In this document: piece by piece, positions 38,421 to 38,992 of the stretch
Position numbering within the stretch: the stretch's first letter is position 1
Layout: every line of letters starts with the position of its first letter
From: CAYLSV01 sp964386435
GTDB lineage: Bacteria > Planctomycetota > Phycisphaerae > Tepidisphaerales > Tepidisphaeraceae
Reading direction: 5' to 3'
Length of the DNA: 38,992 nt
NCBI GenBank assembly: GCA_964386435.1
Contig: CAYLSV010000033.1
Location: forward strand, 1 to 38,992
Made by a program: the position numbers and the translations under genes
Notes under the pieces: model-generated
What the model was told of the DNA's origin: nothing
Databases searched by the model: none
Seen by the model: the letters and a program-made list of their open reading frames with translations, nothing else

Positions 38421-38992
38421 ATGCGACTGATTTGCCTCGCCCCGGTTGCCCCGCTCATTGTTGCCTCTGTCTCCGCCGCTGGCGTTGGAACGCTGACTCC
38501 GATCGCCCGCGACGGCGACGTGGCGCGGGGCAGCCTGATCGTCGGCTTGTCCGACAGCCGCCCGCAGGTGAATGACGCGGGCGACGTCCTGTTCACCACG
38601 TATCCGATGTTGCCAGCCAGCGGTCCCGCCGGCGTGTTCTTGCATCGCAGCGACGCGATCGAACCGGTGGCCGTCTCGGGCGGGCCGCCCGGCAGCCTCA
38701 GCCCGCGGCGCGGCCATCGGTGGGCGACACTCGGCAACGACGGCCGAACCGGCTTACTCGCCTCGGGCGGGACGAGCGAGGTCGGCAGCACCTACCAGAT
38801 TGTGGATGATGGGCAGTCGGAGGTCTTCCTGCCGCCGGGCGAAGTCCACCCGAACGGTCAACCGATCGATTACTCTGGGATCGAGCGGCCGCTGATGAAC
38901 GGCCGCAGTGACACGGCGGCTTTCATGTTCAGCGAGCCGGATGAACTCTATCGCACGCACCAGACGCTCTACATCCGCCGCGACGGCGTGAC
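38421..38992 (+). CDS. secreted repeat protein of unknown function, 3' end cut by window
   Basis: 190 residues are visible before the right edge; the frame is still open. A signal peptide covers about 1-19 (APVAPLIVASVSAAG). The mature part contains propeller-like units: PQVNDAGDVLFTTYPML, GVFLHRSDAIEPVAVSGG, and a later QTLYIRRDGV. The VNDAGDVLF and GVFLH wording resembles a family of planctomycete secreted beta-propeller-like proteins in which each blade begins with such a motif. The full length, anchor signals and function lie outside the window. Confidence 0.7.
   Translation, partial: MRLICLAPVAPLIVASVSAAGVGTLTPIARDGDVARGSLIVGLSDSRPQVNDAGDVLFTTYPMLPASGPAGVFLHRSDAIEPVAVSGGPPGSLSPRRGHRWATLGNDGRTGLLASGGTSEVGSTYQIVDDGQSEVFLPPGEVHPNGQPIDYSGIERPLMNGRSDTAAFMFSEPDELYRTHQTLYIRRDGV

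Overview
The window looks like a chromosomal segment of a GC-rich planctomycete, probably of the Phycisphaerae type. This is inferred from the high GC content, the near absence of Shine-Dalgarno sites, the prepilin-like protein with an H-X9-DG type C-terminus, Uma2-family proteins, an STN-like secreted protein, and many secreted proteins of unknown function. No taxonomic marker such as rRNA is present. Thirty-three protein genes are called; the first and last run off the window. No tRNA, rRNA, CRISPR array, insertion sequence or integrase was seen.

Layout. 1-5860: an ABC exporter (cut at the left edge), an STN-like secreted protein, a zinc-ribbon membrane protein, an SPFH/prohibitin-like protein and an orphan RegA/PrrA-type response regulator. 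5981-11403: soluble transhydrogenase (sthA), a TM2-domain protein, and the dxr-rseP pair. 11462-16539: the most unusual block. It holds a large lipoprotein that resembles the pore-forming part of anthrax protective antigen and related binary-toxin B components, a translationally coupled TPR lipoprotein, a small secreted eCIS-core/DUF4157-like HExxH protein, and a TrpG/PabA glutaminase. 16709-23733: a pseudopilin-like protein, a secreted carboxypeptidase-regulatory-like protein, a NatAB-type ABC-2 transporter, a small conserved membrane protein, an orphan LolD-type ATPase and an unknown acidic protein. 23744-29245: a GH2 beta-galactosidase, a small membrane protein, a Uma2 protein and argG. 29460-38992: two tandem paralogous secreted proteins, an M20 dipeptidase, a second Uma2 protein, a ClC chloride channel with CBS domains, a GNAT acetyltransferase, an MgtE magnesium transporter and the start of a secreted repeat protein.

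Two features run through the whole window. First, most genes that begin a transcript have a TAnnnT hexamer ending 5-8 bases (most often exactly 6) before the start codon, on both strands. This implies leaderless mRNA as the default. Only four genes show a clear Shine-Dalgarno site. The rule also settles several start codons. Second, the gaps between genes carry long inverted repeats: a GC-rich REP/MITE-like family (2083, 4102, 7507, 29299, with a further hairpin at 21889) and separate 'word-like' repeats directly behind stop codons in minus-strand gene pairs (5227, 8161, 10275, 20340).

How genes work together: dxr and rseP form a conserved pair (isoprenoid precursors and intramembrane proteolysis). 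The ATPase at 20406 and the permease at 18841 form one transporter. The protective-antigen-like lipoprotein and the TPR lipoprotein share a 4-base stop/start overlap, as do trpG and the HExxH protein. A functional link between these last two pairs is only a hypothesis.
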